Positions 1-9,413 of a stretch of 64,000 nucleotides of DNA are shown here, piece by piece. Location of the stretch: contig JAEWWU010000015.1 in the NCBI GenBank assembly GCA_023396255.1, forward strand, positions 22,009-86,008, read 5' to 3'. This DNA comes from Bacteroidota bacterium. Its GTDB lineage: Bacteria > Bacteroidota > Bacteroidia > Bacteroidales > Porphyromonadaceae. The notes beneath the pieces were generated by a model. That model did not search any database, had not been told where the DNA came from, and worked only from the letters and a program-made list of their open reading frames with translations. The position numbers and the translations under genes were made by a program. Within the stretch, counting starts at the first letter, position 1; every line of letters begins with the position of its first letter.

Positions 1-1155
1 GGAAGAGAGCTGTGAGGTCGTCATAGTCCAATCCGATACTTCTTTGAAAGGATCGTAGTTAGGATCCAGATTAACGGATGGAGGAGTAACAGGCTTTGTC
101 TGAGGGCGATAGATGGGAATGTCAATGGAGGAAGTTGAATCAAAATCTATTTTGGGGATGGCATTTACAGAACTAATGCTATCTCTAAGTAACGATACTA
201 ACAATTTATAAATTGCTTGATCATCCAAAAATTTGATAGAGGTTTTTGTTGGAGAGATATTTACATCTATCCTAGCACTATCTAACTCCAAATAGAGGAA
301 ATAAGAAGGTTGTGTATTGGTGGGAATAATGTCTTGGTAAACACTCATCACGGCTTTGGAAAAATAATTGTGTTTCATAAACCGTCCATTCACAAAAAAG
401 TACTGTAGAGCACCATTCTTTTTTGCAAATTGAGGTAGACCTATGAAACCAGAGATATTTACCAAAGGACTTTTTACTTTAACCGGAATCAGTCCCTTTT
501 CCACTTTTTTCCCAAACAAATCTTCTATTCTACCCAAGGAGGTATTTCGAGGTAAATGATGTAATAGGGTATTATTGGAAAATAGCTTGAATGTTATTTG
601 AGGATAAACAAGAGCAATTCGATAAAATTCCCTCAATATGCTATTAAGTTCTCTCTTATCAGATTGCATAAACCGTCTCCGTGCCGGAACATTGAAGAAT
701 AAATTGCGGATGGTAAAGGTGCTTCCTGGCTCGCAAACTTCCGGACCCGAATGTTCGACATTGGAGCCTGAGATAATAATCTTGTGCCCGACTTCAGATT
801 CTTTGGGGCGAGTAACCAGTTCGACTAGTGCTACTGCAGCAATGGAAGCCAAAGCTTCGCCTCTAAAGCCCATTGTTCTGAGTGTATATAAGTCTTCCAC
901 AGATTTTATTTTACTCGTAGCGTGGCGTTCAAATGCCATACGAGCATCCATTGGACTCATACCAATACCATTATCGGATACTCTCATAAGGCTTTTAGCA
1001 GCATCTGCTACCTCTATTGTTATTTGAGAAGCTTGTGCATCTATGGCATTTTCGACTAATTCTTTGAGCAGAGATGCCGGAGACTCTATAACTTCTCCAG
1101 CTGCAATCTGATTAGCAATACTATCCGGTAAAACCTTTATGATATCTTGTGCCAT
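1..1155 (-). CDS. mutL: DNA mismatch repair protein MutL (N-terminal part, cut by window edge)
   Basis: Matchmaker ATPase of methyl-independent mismatch repair; it couples MutS recognition to strand incision. The frame starts at the ATG at 1153-1155 and is open for 385 codons to base 1, so the C-terminal dimerisation/endonuclease region lies outside. The GHKL ATPase motifs are visible: the ENAIDA segment near residue 35, DNGIGM near 63, and GFRGEAL near 94. It lies 18 bp downstream of the small membrane protein gene and is probably the last-seen gene of the clpP-led operon. Identity is clear; whether the C-terminus carries the endonuclease motif cannot be judged here. Confidence 0.96.
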   Translation of the reverse strand, partial: MAQDIIKVLPDSIANQIAAGEVIESPASLLKELVENAIDAQASQITIEVADAAKSLMRVSDNGIGMSPMDARMAFERHATSKIKSVEDLYTLRTMGFRGEALASIAAVALVELVTRPKESEVGHKIIISGSNVEHSGPEVCEPGSTFTIRNLFFNVPARRRFMQSDKRELNSILREFYRIALVYPQITFKLFSNNTLLHHLPRNTSLGRIEDLFGKKVEKGLIPVKVKSPLVNISGFIGLPQFAKKNGALQYFFVNGRFMKHNYFSKAVMSVYQDIIPTNTQPSYFLYLELDSARIDVNISPTKTSIKFLDDQAIYKLLVSLLRDSISSVNAIPKIDFDSTSSIDIPIYRPQTKPVTPPSVNLDPNYDPFKEVSDWTMTTSQLSS

Positions 1156-1173
1156 AACTTTGCTTGTCTATGA

Positions 1174-1572
1174 TTATCTAAAAAATAGCAACCACGCAGC
1201 AATACACAACAAGAGAAGCACCACTAAACTTCTCATTATGGAATTGCGTCTTGCCGCTCGATCAATTCCTTTCTTTTCTTGTCTTTGTAAATGTCGTGTC
1301 CCTTTGATAAAAGCCTCGTGTATTGCTTCTTCTCTATCCAAAGATGTGTCTTCTAAAAGAGCTTTTAATGTTGGATCCCTTTGAGTTTCAACCTCTTGAG
1401 AATGCTGTGAATACAGAGAGGATGGTGCCAAATTTTCGGACAACTTCCCCTCTTGAACAAGCTCTTGTCGGATACTGTCTATACGCTTGTTCAAGGCCTC
1501 CTTTTTAGGATCCCAGTAAATGGGCTTGGGATCAAATCTCTTTGGAAGTCTTGGTCTGTAAAAGAATGCCAT
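1174..1572 (-). CDS. Conserved small protein with C-terminal membrane anchor, function unknown
   Basis: 132 residues. The N-terminal 110 residues are charged and hydrophilic (many K, R, E), followed by one strongly hydrophobic stretch at about residues 114-131 (SLVVLLLLCIAAWLLFF). That predicts a tail-anchored inner-membrane protein with the bulk in the cytoplasm. I recognise no domain. Its first 82 bp overlap the 3' end of the OstA-like gene in another frame, and mutL follows 18 bp later, so it is co-transcribed. The only other internal Met lies too late to be a useful start, so the overlap looks real unless there is a frameshift near the end of the upstream gene. No function can be assigned. 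Confidence 0.7.
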   Translation of the reverse strand: MAFFYRPRLPKRFDPKPIYWDPKKEALNKRIDSIRQELVQEGKLSENLAPSSLYSQHSQEVETQRDPTLKALLEDTSLDREEAIHEAFIKGTRHLQRQEKKGIDRAARRNSIMRSLVVLLLLCIAAWLLFFR

Positions 1573-3533
1573 ACAAATTTCATATATATGAGCTGTTGGA
1601 TGTACAAAGGAATCAATGACTCACTCTCTGATTGTGCCTCACTTGAGGAATCGGTTGGTCGCTGTACATAAGGCGAAAGTGTTGAGGAAGGGGATGAAAG
1701 GGTTTTTATGTATCCCCTTTCTTTAGTTGGAGAAGAGATATTAGTCGATGGAGAAATATTTCTTTGTATAGAGTCTTGTGTCATCAAGCGGGTAAATTCT
1801 TTGCCAAATATATGCCAAGCCAACAAACCGTTGAATTGAGATAGTTGTGTCAAACTCATCTTTTCCGGATAACCTTTAATTCCAGTAGAATCGGTAGTTG
1901 AAACAAATATATCTTTGGGAGAATTGGGTCTCAATTCCGGAGACCAAACCGTTCCTGGCAATGATTGCTGTTTGGAAGAAACTGTCTCTATTGGATAGAT
2001 ATTTCCCTCAACTTTCCCATTCCACAGGATGTGTTCTATTGTATCGGCATCAAGATAAACATCCATACTTGGGCTCTTGATCCGACTTATGGCATAGTAA
2101 CGGTTTCGTCCCTCTTGTTTCAGATGGTAAATAGATTCGGTATTTCCTGAATATAGAACTCGGCGAATGGTACTGTCTGCAAAAAATGTGGAGATAGAAT
2201 CACTTTTAACCTGGTCCAAAAATTTTTCATCTATTTGTCTGATCGAAGAGGCGTTATTCCATCCATAGCAATGTTGCAATGTATCCCCAGAGAAGAAGAC
2301 GAACATAGTATCGGCTTTTAGTTGGGTAGAATCTTTCCACAAAATGGGATTTCCATAGAGTGACATCATCGAGTCTAAAGAGAAATAATTGATGGAGTCA
2401 CTTACAGCTTGTAGATCTTTGCGGAAGAGACGAACATTGTGGTAAGCACGGAGTAGTTTTACAGTCTCTTGCTTTGTCGCCCTAGGAAGAGAATGGTTGA
2501 TTCCTTCCAAAGTATCAGCAGCTATGTACAAAGAATCTGATTTTGAATAGTCTGTGGCATAGGCTCTCTGGGTGGCAAATGTGTAGTTTTCATTCCGATC
2601 TAAATACCCATAATCTCCTCTGAATATGATTTTTTCTTTTTGATTATCCAAAAACATATCACCAAAGACTTGACCGATCTGGGCCTGTTTGTCATAGCAA
2701 ATAGAATCTCCTGTAAACAGCCCGTTGGGATCATATATAACGCTTCTATCGAGAAGAATTCCCAACTCTTTGTCTGTATCATAAGTCCCTCTATTGGTCT
2801 CTATGATAGTTGAATCTGAAGTTATAGTCGTAGCTGTTATGATGTTACAAATTTTATTCTTTGTGTTGTATTGTAAACGTTCGGTAGTTAGAACAAAATC
2901 AGGATTAGTCAATTCCACATTGTGCTCAAAATACGTATTTCCTGTAGACACCTCGTGTTCGGCGTATTCGGAGGATAAGAAATTGATAGAATCCTCTATT
3001 ACTCCTCCATTTTCATAATACGCCAGTCCAATATTGCGGTCATAAAAAAGAAGTTCTGTGTTTACGGTTGTGTTTTTATTGCTCAGTCGGACATTTTCTT
3101 GCAAAATGGCAAGACGAGTTTGCCCATCATATTTTAAATATCTGGCACTAATAACAATGGAATCTCCTTCTGTAATGTTGATCATTCCAAAAGCTTCAAA
3201 CGAATTGGTTAAGTCGTTTAGATAGGCACTATCGCATTTCATATACCAACTGTCGTGCTGCAACTCAACGTTTCCAATGAGGCGTTGAACATTAGGCATA
3301 AGAGCATTGTCATAAGTAAGGACATCTGCATTGTGAAGCAAGATGGTTTTCCCCTTATCGGATCTTTGGGAAGGCGGAGGAGCCGATGTCGGCGAAATAC
3401 TAGCGGAGATGAATGCTTGAGAAGGAAGAATTAGAGATAGAGCTACTCCTAAAAAGGCTACAGCAATAACTAATCTCTGAGTTATTGCTGTTCTTTTAGA
3501 AGCCATTTTTTCTTTTCTCAAGAGTAAAGGCAT
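1491..3533 (-). CDS. OstA/LptA-like protein (lipopolysaccharide transport family)
   Basis: 680 residues with a hydrophobic signal segment (about residues 22-41), then repeated beta-strand-rich OstA_N-type units with phrases such as 'WYMKCDSAYL', 'ARYLKYDGQ' and 'GDSICYDKQ'. Members carry or bridge LPS across the periplasm; the Bacteroidota versions are longer than E. coli LptA and are usually annotated OstA-like. An alternative ATG at 3506 (MASKRTA) gives a more normal signal peptide and may be the true start. The last roughly 60 residues are Ser-rich and overlap the next gene by 82 bp. It sits just downstream of a PpiC/SurA-type chaperone, which fits an envelope-biogenesis pair. Identity at family level is good; exact role is inferred. 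Confidence 0.85.
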   Translation of the reverse strand: MPLLLRKEKMASKRTAITQRLVIAVAFLGVALSLILPSQAFISASISPTSAPPPSQRSDKGKTILLHNADVLTYDNALMPNVQRLIGNVELQHDSWYMKCDSAYLNDLTNSFEAFGMINITEGDSIVISARYLKYDGQTRLAILQENVRLSNKNTTVNTELLFYDRNIGLAYYENGGVIEDSINFLSSEYAEHEVSTGNTYFEHNVELTNPDFVLTTERLQYNTKNKICNIITATTITSDSTIIETNRGTYDTDKELGILLDRSVIYDPNGLFTGDSICYDKQAQIGQVFGDMFLDNQKEKIIFRGDYGYLDRNENYTFATQRAYATDYSKSDSLYIAADTLEGINHSLPRATKQETVKLLRAYHNVRLFRKDLQAVSDSINYFSLDSMMSLYGNPILWKDSTQLKADTMFVFFSGDTLQHCYGWNNASSIRQIDEKFLDQVKSDSISTFFADSTIRRVLYSGNTESIYHLKQEGRNRYYAISRIKSPSMDVYLDADTIEHILWNGKVEGNIYPIETVSSKQQSLPGTVWSPELRPNSPKDIFVSTTDSTGIKGYPEKMSLTQLSQFNGLLAWHIFGKEFTRLMTQDSIQRNISPSTNISSPTKERGYIKTLSSPSSTLSPYVQRPTDSSSEAQSESESLIPLYIQQLIYMKFVWHSFTDQDFQRDLIPSPFTGILKRRP

Positions 3534-3571
3534 AAGTCTCTTTTATTCTTTTTGCCGAAAAGATCGTAGTA

Positions 3572-4960
3572 TTAGTGTATCCATCCCTTATACTTAAAGT
3601 CACAAGATTGGTATTCCGGCGCAATAAAGACATAGGTTTTGCTCAAACGGTCATTAATCCATTTGTCAAATTCTTGTTGTTTCTTTTGTTCCAAGGCCAT
3701 CGCTTTAATGATTTGAAAATCATCAGTCAGGTTGGCTCTATGCCCCGGAGAGTAGGATTTAAGAAGAACGATAGCTACTTCTGTATTACCTTGCGCGCTT
3801 CTTAGGATAAAAGGCTTGGATCGTTCCCCCGGTTTTAATTTATCGACTTGTAATCCAACTTCTTGAGGGAGTTCCTCTAATGTGAAATAGGAAGACCCAT
3901 TGCGTTCACTCTGGTAGTTGCTGTTGAGCATAAGTCCCGAATTATTTTTGCTATCCTCGTCCGAGGCAAAGAGGTCTACAGCTTTATCAAATGTAAGCTT
4001 ATTGTTCTCTATTTCGACCAAAACGGAGTCTAAGCGAGCAACCTCTGTTTCCAGAATTTCAGTGGACACCTCTGGGCGTAGCAATATGTGTCGGAAGTTA
4101 ACGGCATCTCCTCTTTTCTCTATTAGTTGTACAATGTGGTATCCCTGTTCCGTTTTTATAATAGGGGAGACTCTTCGTCCGGGTGTCATATTAAATACAG
4201 TACGAGCGAAATCGGGTTCCAAAGAAGCTTTACCAACAAAGCCATACTCACCTCCTTGTAGGGCTGAGCGTTGGTCTTGAGAGTATAGGCGAGCCAAAGA
4301 AGAGAACTCGCGCTCCCCTGAATTTATCTGGTTTGAAAAATCCAACAACCTTTCCTTTATTCGGTCGATTTCTTGTAAGGGAATTTCTGGGCGAATACGC
4401 AACATCTGAACTTCCACAGTTGCAGGGATATAGGGGAGACTATCCTGCTTCTGGGTCGCAAAGAAAGAGCGGATTTCAGTGGGGGTTACCTGTACATTCT
4501 TTATTATCTTGCTGCGCATACTGCGAGCTATTTCACTGTTGGTTGTGAGGCGTCTCTGTTCTTCTCGAATCTGTGATAAAGGTTTATTGAAGTATTCTTC
4601 TAATTTCTGCTCAGAGCCGATTTCGTTGATCATATTCTTCAGCATAGCTTCTACATAGCGATTTATCAAGGTAGATTCAACAGTCACGCTATCTATCTTG
4701 GCTTGATTGAGAAGAAGCATTTGTATAGCTATTTGCTCTGCAACTGTGCAGTCAATATTACCGGATGGTAGTGTTTTTTCGTTTCGAATAAGAATTTTTT
4801 GATTTTCGATGTCCGATCTTAATATCGATTCATCTCCTATCTTCCACACTACCTCATCTATTATATTTTGTGGTTGAGAGAGTTGTGCCTGCATCTGTTG
4901 TCCCCCCCATAAGAGAGAGCATAAAGCCACTGTTACTACCTTTTTGTACCGCATTTCCAT
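3572..4960 (-). CDS. Periplasmic peptidyl-prolyl cis-trans isomerase, PpiC/SurA type
   Basis: 462 residues: signal peptide (cleavage likely after QMQAQ, about residue 26), a SurA-like N-terminal chaperone region, a complete parvulin domain around residues 180-285 (GGEYGFVGKASL and GYHIVQLIEKRGD segments) and a second, more diverged parvulin-like region after about 290 (FRHILLRP). The family assists folding of outer-membrane beta-barrel proteins in the periplasm. It starts 5 bp after recQ and is followed by the OstA-like gene, a combination that suggests a shared envelope role. An alternative ATG is two codons in. The second domain lacks several usual residues, so it may bind without catalysing. 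Confidence 0.9.
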   Translation of the reverse strand: MEMRYKKVVTVALCSLLWGGQQMQAQLSQPQNIIDEVVWKIGDESILRSDIENQKILIRNEKTLPSGNIDCTVAEQIAIQMLLLNQAKIDSVTVESTLINRYVEAMLKNMINEIGSEQKLEEYFNKPLSQIREEQRRLTTNSEIARSMRSKIIKNVQVTPTEIRSFFATQKQDSLPYIPATVEVQMLRIRPEIPLQEIDRIKERLLDFSNQINSGEREFSSLARLYSQDQRSALQGGEYGFVGKASLEPDFARTVFNMTPGRRVSPIIKTEQGYHIVQLIEKRGDAVNFRHILLRPEVSTEILETEVARLDSVLVEIENNKLTFDKAVDLFASDEDSKNNSGLMLNSNYQSERNGSSYFTLEELPQEVGLQVDKLKPGERSKPFILRSAQGNTEVAIVLLKSYSPGHRANLTDDFQIIKAMALEQKKQQEFDKWINDRLSKTYVFIAPEYQSCDFKYKGWIH

Positions 4961-4965
4961 CGAAT

Positions 4966-7155
4966 TTAGTTGGCCATATCTGACATAAATTTGATTCGAA
5001 CTAATCGAATCTCTCGCTCTGAATAATCTCCATCAAACTCCTCCATAGCAGCTTCTACCGAGTCCGTTGTGGAATTTTTGAAGTAGTCATATATCTCTTC
5101 TATATGCTCTTCATCCATAATCTCTTCCAAGAAATAGTCAATTTTGATTCGTGTTCCAGAATACACGATAGACTCTATTTCCGTCAGCAAGTCATCAAAC
5201 TCCAGGCTATGCCCGAAGGCTACATCCTCTAAAGCAACCTTGTGATCTATTTGATGTACAATAGATACTTTCATTTTTGACTTGTTGGGTAGAGTGCGAA
5301 CTCTTAAATCTTCCGGACGGTCTATCTCATTGTCCTCAACGTGTCTTTTGATTAGGTCCAAAAACTCTTTACCATACCTTTGTGCTTTTCCTGCACCGAC
5401 CCCGGGAATATTTTGCAATTCCTCCATTGTAATGGGGTAGAATGTTGCCATCGCCTCCAAAGACGGATCTTGAAAGATCACGTAAGGGGGGACTTTCTTT
5501 TGCTGCCCTATTTTCTTTCGGAGATCTTTCATCATAGAGTACAGCACCGGGTCAACAGCACCACCTGCTCCTCCTTGTATCTTGGCCTCTTCCTCTTCAG
5601 GTTCTTCATCATCATTACGCTTGGATCTTTCGTCTATGATGGAAAAGGAAACCGGCTTTTTGAGAAATTTCTTTCCTTTCTCGGTTAAGGTAAGCAGTCC
5701 ATAGCTTTCTACATCTTTTTTTATGTATTCAGCCATTATGGCTTGACGTATTACACTGTGCCAAGTTTCCGGTTCCTCCTCGGCTCCACACCCGAAAACA
5801 TCTAAATCCTGATGGTCATAAGTTTCGACTTCAGAAGTTTCGTTTCCCACCAATATATCTACTACATATTCTGCGTCAAACTTCCCTTTAAGGTCTTTAA
5901 TCGTCTCTAATACGTTAGTAAGTAATTCTTTTGCTTCAAATAATTTCTTAGGCATAGTACAATTGTCACAACAACCACAGTTTTCTTGATCATATATCTC
6001 TCCAAAATAGTGCAGCAAGAATGTTCGTCGACATAGCTGGGTTTCTGCGTAGGCCGAAGTTTCAGCAAGTAGTTGCTTACCAATTTCCTGGTCGGCAATA
6101 GATTTCCCTTGCATAAACTTCTCCAACTTTTGGATGTCTTCTCGGCAGTAATACCCAATACAAATCCCCTCACCACCATCACGACCGGCACGGCCAGTTT
6201 CTTGATAGTACCCCTCGAGACTTTTGGGCATATCGTAATGTATAACGTACCTTACATCCGGCTTATCAATACCCATTCCAAAAGCGATAGTTGCCACAAC
6301 GACATCGCATTCTTCTGTCAAAAAGGCATCTTGGTTGGCTGCCCTTTCTTTCGCATCCATTCCGGCGTGATAGGGCAGTGCTTTAATGCCATTGGCTTGA
6401 AGAATTTGCGCAAAAGTAGTTACTTTATTTCGGCTCGTGCAATAGACAATACCACTTTTTTTAGGTTGAGACAGAATGAATCTAACAATGTCTTTGTCTA
6501 TGTCCTTCGTTTTCGGTCGAATACGATAAAAAAGATTGGGCCTGTTAAATGAAGACCGAAATATATATCCATCCGTTATCTCTAAATTTTTAAGGATGTC
6601 GTGCTCAACTTTAGGTGTAGCTGTTGCTGTAAGGGCAATGATGGGTTTTCTACCCAAAATATCTATAATAGGACGAATGCGCCTATATTCCGGTCGAAAA
6701 TCGTGCCCCCATTCCGAAATACAGTGAGCTTCATCTATGGCATAAAAAGAGATAGGTATTCCGGTCAAAAAATCCATATTGTCCTCTTTCCCTAAAGACT
6801 CTGGCGCGACATAGAGAAGCTTGGTTCTACCTTCTGTAATATCCTTTTTTACAGTATCCAGTTGAACTTTGGAGAGGGATGAATTCATAACGTGGGCTAT
6901 GCCATCGTGGGATCCATAAGCCCTAATAGCATCTACCTGATTTTTCATCAGTGCAATAAGAGGGGATACGACAATAGCCGTTCCTGGCATAAGCAGAGCC
7001 GGCAATTGGTAGCAAAGGGATTTACCACTCCCGGTAGGCATTAAGACGAAAGAGTCTTTTCCTTGTATCAAACTCTCTATAATTTCTTTCTGATTTCCCT
7101 TGAAGCGGTCAAACCCGAAAAAATAATTGAGTTGCTCTTCCAAATTATACTGCAT
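4966..7155 (-). CDS. recQ: ATP-dependent DNA helicase RecQ
   Basis: 3'-5' helicase of recombination repair, 729 residues. Walker A (TGSGKS, residues 41-46), DEAH box (141-144), helicase C domain with the motif VI stretch QETGRAGRDG, a RecQ zinc-binding cysteine set (CRRTFLL then CGCCDNC), winged helix and an HRDC domain near residues 540-610 (QNIPGVGAGKAQRYG). The C-terminus after HRDC is longer than in E. coli RecQ and acidic, as in other Bacteroidota members. It lies 56 bp after clpX and 5 bp before the PpiC gene. Function is well supported by the full motif set. Confidence 0.96.
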   Translation of the reverse strand: MQYNLEEQLNYFFGFDRFKGNQKEIIESLIQGKDSFVLMPTGSGKSLCYQLPALLMPGTAIVVSPLIALMKNQVDAIRAYGSHDGIAHVMNSSLSKVQLDTVKKDITEGRTKLLYVAPESLGKEDNMDFLTGIPISFYAIDEAHCISEWGHDFRPEYRRIRPIIDILGRKPIIALTATATPKVEHDILKNLEITDGYIFRSSFNRPNLFYRIRPKTKDIDKDIVRFILSQPKKSGIVYCTSRNKVTTFAQILQANGIKALPYHAGMDAKERAANQDAFLTEECDVVVATIAFGMGIDKPDVRYVIHYDMPKSLEGYYQETGRAGRDGGEGICIGYYCREDIQKLEKFMQGKSIADQEIGKQLLAETSAYAETQLCRRTFLLHYFGEIYDQENCGCCDNCTMPKKLFEAKELLTNVLETIKDLKGKFDAEYVVDILVGNETSEVETYDHQDLDVFGCGAEEEPETWHSVIRQAIMAEYIKKDVESYGLLTLTEKGKKFLKKPVSFSIIDERSKRNDDEEPEEEEAKIQGGAGGAVDPVLYSMMKDLRKKIGQQKKVPPYVIFQDPSLEAMATFYPITMEELQNIPGVGAGKAQRYGKEFLDLIKRHVEDNEIDRPEDLRVRTLPNKSKMKVSIVHQIDHKVALEDVAFGHSLEFDDLLTEIESIVYSGTRIKIDYFLEEIMDEEHIEEIYDYFKNSTTDSVEAAMEEFDGDYSEREIRLVRIKFMSDMAN

Positions 7156-7211
7156 ATATACCCCTTGAGTATTTCCTTATTTTGGTTTCTTCGATGCTAA
7201 GTATTGAGAAA

Positions 7212-8471
7212 TTATTTGAGCATTTTTTTTACAAATGCCCCGGTAACAGATAAATTCTTTTTATCTCCGGAGGGCACGTCAAACATAGCTTCCACCATTA
7301 TTTTCTCTACAATTGACCTCAATCCCCTTGCTCCCAATTTGCTTTCAATGGCTTCGTTTACAATTAAATCCAAAGCCTCTTTGGAGAACGACAGCTTTAC
7401 CCCATCCATTTCAAACAGCTTGATATATTGTTTAGTGATCGCATTCTTAGGCTCTGTAAGGATACGCTTGAGCGTATCCTTATCTAATGGATCTAGATAA
7501 GTTAGTATGGGTAATCTTCCTATGATTTCTGGAATCAAGCCATAGCTTTTTAAGTCTTGGTGAGTGACGTGCACAAGCAAATTGTCTGGATCAACGCGTT
7601 CTTTTGATTGAAGTCTGTTGTAACCAACTACTTTTGTGTTCAACCGAGATGCTATTTTTCGTTCTATTCCATCAAAAGCCCCGGCACAAATGAATAAGAT
7701 ATTCTTGGTATTTACTTGAATAAATTTCTGTTCGGGATGCTTACGCCCCCCTTGTGGGGGAACATTGACAATAGTGCCTTCTAAAAGTTTTAGCAATCCT
7801 TGCTGAACTCCTTCTCCACTGACATCTCTCGTAATGGATGGATTGTCTCCTTTACGCGCAATTTTGTCGATTTCATCAATGAAAACAATCCCTTTTTCTG
7901 TCTTCTCCACATCATAATCTGCATTCTGTAAAAGGCGAGACAAAATACTCTCTATATCTTCTCCTACATATCCAGCTTGAGTGAGGACCGTTGCATCAAC
8001 CATTGCAAACGGTACGTGCAACATTCTAGCAATGGATTGAGCTAACAATGTTTTTCCCGTTCCTGTCGGGCCCACCATAACAATATTGCTTTTGCTTATT
8101 TCCACATCATCGAAGTCTGTGGGCTGCAGAATACGTTTGTAATGGTTGTATACGGCAACGGACAAGACTCTTTTGGCTGATTCTTGTCCCACGACATATT
8201 GATCGAGAAAATTCTTTATCTCCAGAGGTTTGGGGATATTGCTAAGAGAGAGAAGCTCTTCTGAAGAATAAGTAGGACTCCCTCCTGCGATTTCTCGGTT
8301 AATATCTCGGTCTTCGTATGTGCCTGCATTATAGAACGTAGACGCCAAACGAATAACGCAATCATTGCATATTGCCAAGCTCTGGTCGGGCGAAACAATC
8401 ATAGGCACCTCTTCGATGCTTCGATTACAAAAAGAGCAACGACTCTCGTGTTCTGTTTTTTTCTTTGTCAT
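7212..8471 (-). CDS. clpX: ATP-dependent Clp protease ATP-binding subunit ClpX
   Basis: AAA+ unfoldase that feeds substrates to ClpP; 419 residues. Zinc-binding N-domain cysteines at 12, 15, 35 and 38; Walker A GPTGTGKT at 134-141; Walker B IVFIDEIDKI; sensor/arginine segment SRDVSGEGVQQGLLKLLEG-like (here TRDVSGEGVQQ). The loop that docks into ClpP reads VGY where E. coli has IGF. It follows clpP by 41 bp, the normal partner order. Assignment is secure. Confidence 0.98.
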   Translation of the reverse strand: MTKKKTEHESRCSFCNRSIEEVPMIVSPDQSLAICNDCVIRLASTFYNAGTYEDRDINREIAGGSPTYSSEELLSLSNIPKPLEIKNFLDQYVVGQESAKRVLSVAVYNHYKRILQPTDFDDVEISKSNIVMVGPTGTGKTLLAQSIARMLHVPFAMVDATVLTQAGYVGEDIESILSRLLQNADYDVEKTEKGIVFIDEIDKIARKGDNPSITRDVSGEGVQQGLLKLLEGTIVNVPPQGGRKHPEQKFIQVNTKNILFICAGAFDGIERKIASRLNTKVVGYNRLQSKERVDPDNLLVHVTHQDLKSYGLIPEIIGRLPILTYLDPLDKDTLKRILTEPKNAITKQYIKLFEMDGVKLSFSKEALDLIVNEAIESKLGARGLRSIVEKIMVEAMFDVPSGDKKNLSVTGAFVKKMLK

Positions 8472-8512
8472 ATAACCTTTTGTCGGTGAGCAGAGAAAAG
8501 TATTGACGCTCG

Positions 8513-9187
8513 TTACTTTTTCTTTTGAGGTTCAAGAACCTTGTCAATCATACCATATTGTAGAGCCTCAGTGGCCGTCATCCATTTGTCTCGGTCGCTG
8601 TCCTTTTCTACTTGTTCTATGGTCTGACCCGAATGGTCGGCGATGATTTGATAAAGTTCCTTCTTTACCCGAAGAATTTCCTTTGCTGCTATTTCTATAT
8701 CACTGGCTTGTCCATTCATTCCGCCCATAGGCTGATGAATCATAACTCTGGAATGAGGCAGTGCAAAACGTTTCCCTTTGGTTCCTGCTACCAATATAGT
8801 AGCAGCCATCGAGGCAGCCATACCGGTGCAGATAGTAGATACATCACAACTTACATATTGCATAGTATCGTAAATTCCATACCCGGCATAAACAGATCCT
8901 CCAGGGGAATTGAGGTATATAGAAATATCTTTTCCCGGATCTGAACTGTCTAAGTATAGGAGTTGAGCTTGTATTACATTGGCAGTGTAGTCGTTGATTT
9001 CTGTTCCCAAGAAAATGATCCTATCCATCATAAGACGAGAAAAGACATCCATCTGAGCCACATTTAATTGTCGCTCTTCTATGATTGTTGGAGAAATATA
9101 GCCAGATGAAGCGGTGATATAATCTGTAAGAGTATTTCCATTCATTCGCAGATGCTTGGTCGCATACTGTAAAAAGTCATTCTTCAT
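8513..9187 (-). CDS. clpP: ATP-dependent Clp protease proteolytic subunit ClpP
   Basis: Serine peptidase that forms the double-heptamer chamber; 224 residues. The triad is Ser126 (GMAASMA), His151 (RVMIHQP) and Asp200 (SDRDKWM), with exactly the 25 and 49 residue spacing of the E. coli triad. It is the first gene of the minus-strand operon, 67 bp below a predicted promoter; clpX follows. The trigger factor gene often found upstream in other bacteria is not present here; the next gene upstream is a rhodanese in a separate unit that ends in a terminator. Confidence 0.98.
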   Translation of the reverse strand: MKNDFLQYATKHLRMNGNTLTDYITASSGYISPTIIEERQLNVAQMDVFSRLMMDRIIFLGTEINDYTANVIQAQLLYLDSSDPGKDISIYLNSPGGSVYAGYGIYDTMQYVSCDVSTICTGMAASMAATILVAGTKGKRFALPHSRVMIHQPMGGMNGQASDIEIAAKEILRVKKELYQIIADHSGQTIEQVEKDSDRDKWMTATEALQYGMIDKVLEPQKKK

Positions 9188-9253
9188 TATTGTATAGTAG
9201 ATTGTAATAAGTTTGGTCTAAGAGATACATTTTATCCCTACAAGTTTCTAAAA

Positions 9254-9284
9254 CAAAGATAACATAGAAACTATAGATTTGCAA
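9254..9284 (-). promoter_or_regulatory. Predicted Bacteroidota-type promoter of the clpP operon
   Basis: On the minus strand the -7 element TATCTTTG (plus 9254-9261) is preceded by TTG (plus 9282-9284) with a 20-nt spacer, close to the Bacteroides consensus TTTG-N19-20-TAnnTTTG. The predicted transcript would start near 9247, about 60 nt before the clpP ATG. Confidence 0.6.
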
Positions 9285-9349
9285 TAAACAATTTGAGTAC
9301 GCCAACCAACTCATTACAATATGAGTATTCTACGGGTATGGGCAGAGAT

Positions 9350-9392
9350 AAAAAAAGAGGGAGATAGTTCTTTGAACTGTCCCCCTCTCTCC
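9350..9392 (-). terminator. Rho-independent terminator after the rhodanese gene
   Basis: On the minus strand a 15-bp stem (AGAGGGGGACAGTTC paired with GAACTATCTCCCTCT, two G-U pairs) with loop AAA is followed directly by seven T. It begins about 20 bp after the rhodanese stop and separates the gltX unit from the clpP unit. Confidence 0.85.
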
Positions 9393-9413
9393 TAAGATGG
9401 TCTGTGAATTTGA

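Noticed and set aside
638..1027. 129-codon plus-strand frame opposite mutL
   Set aside because: Antisense shadow of a well-conserved mutL frame.
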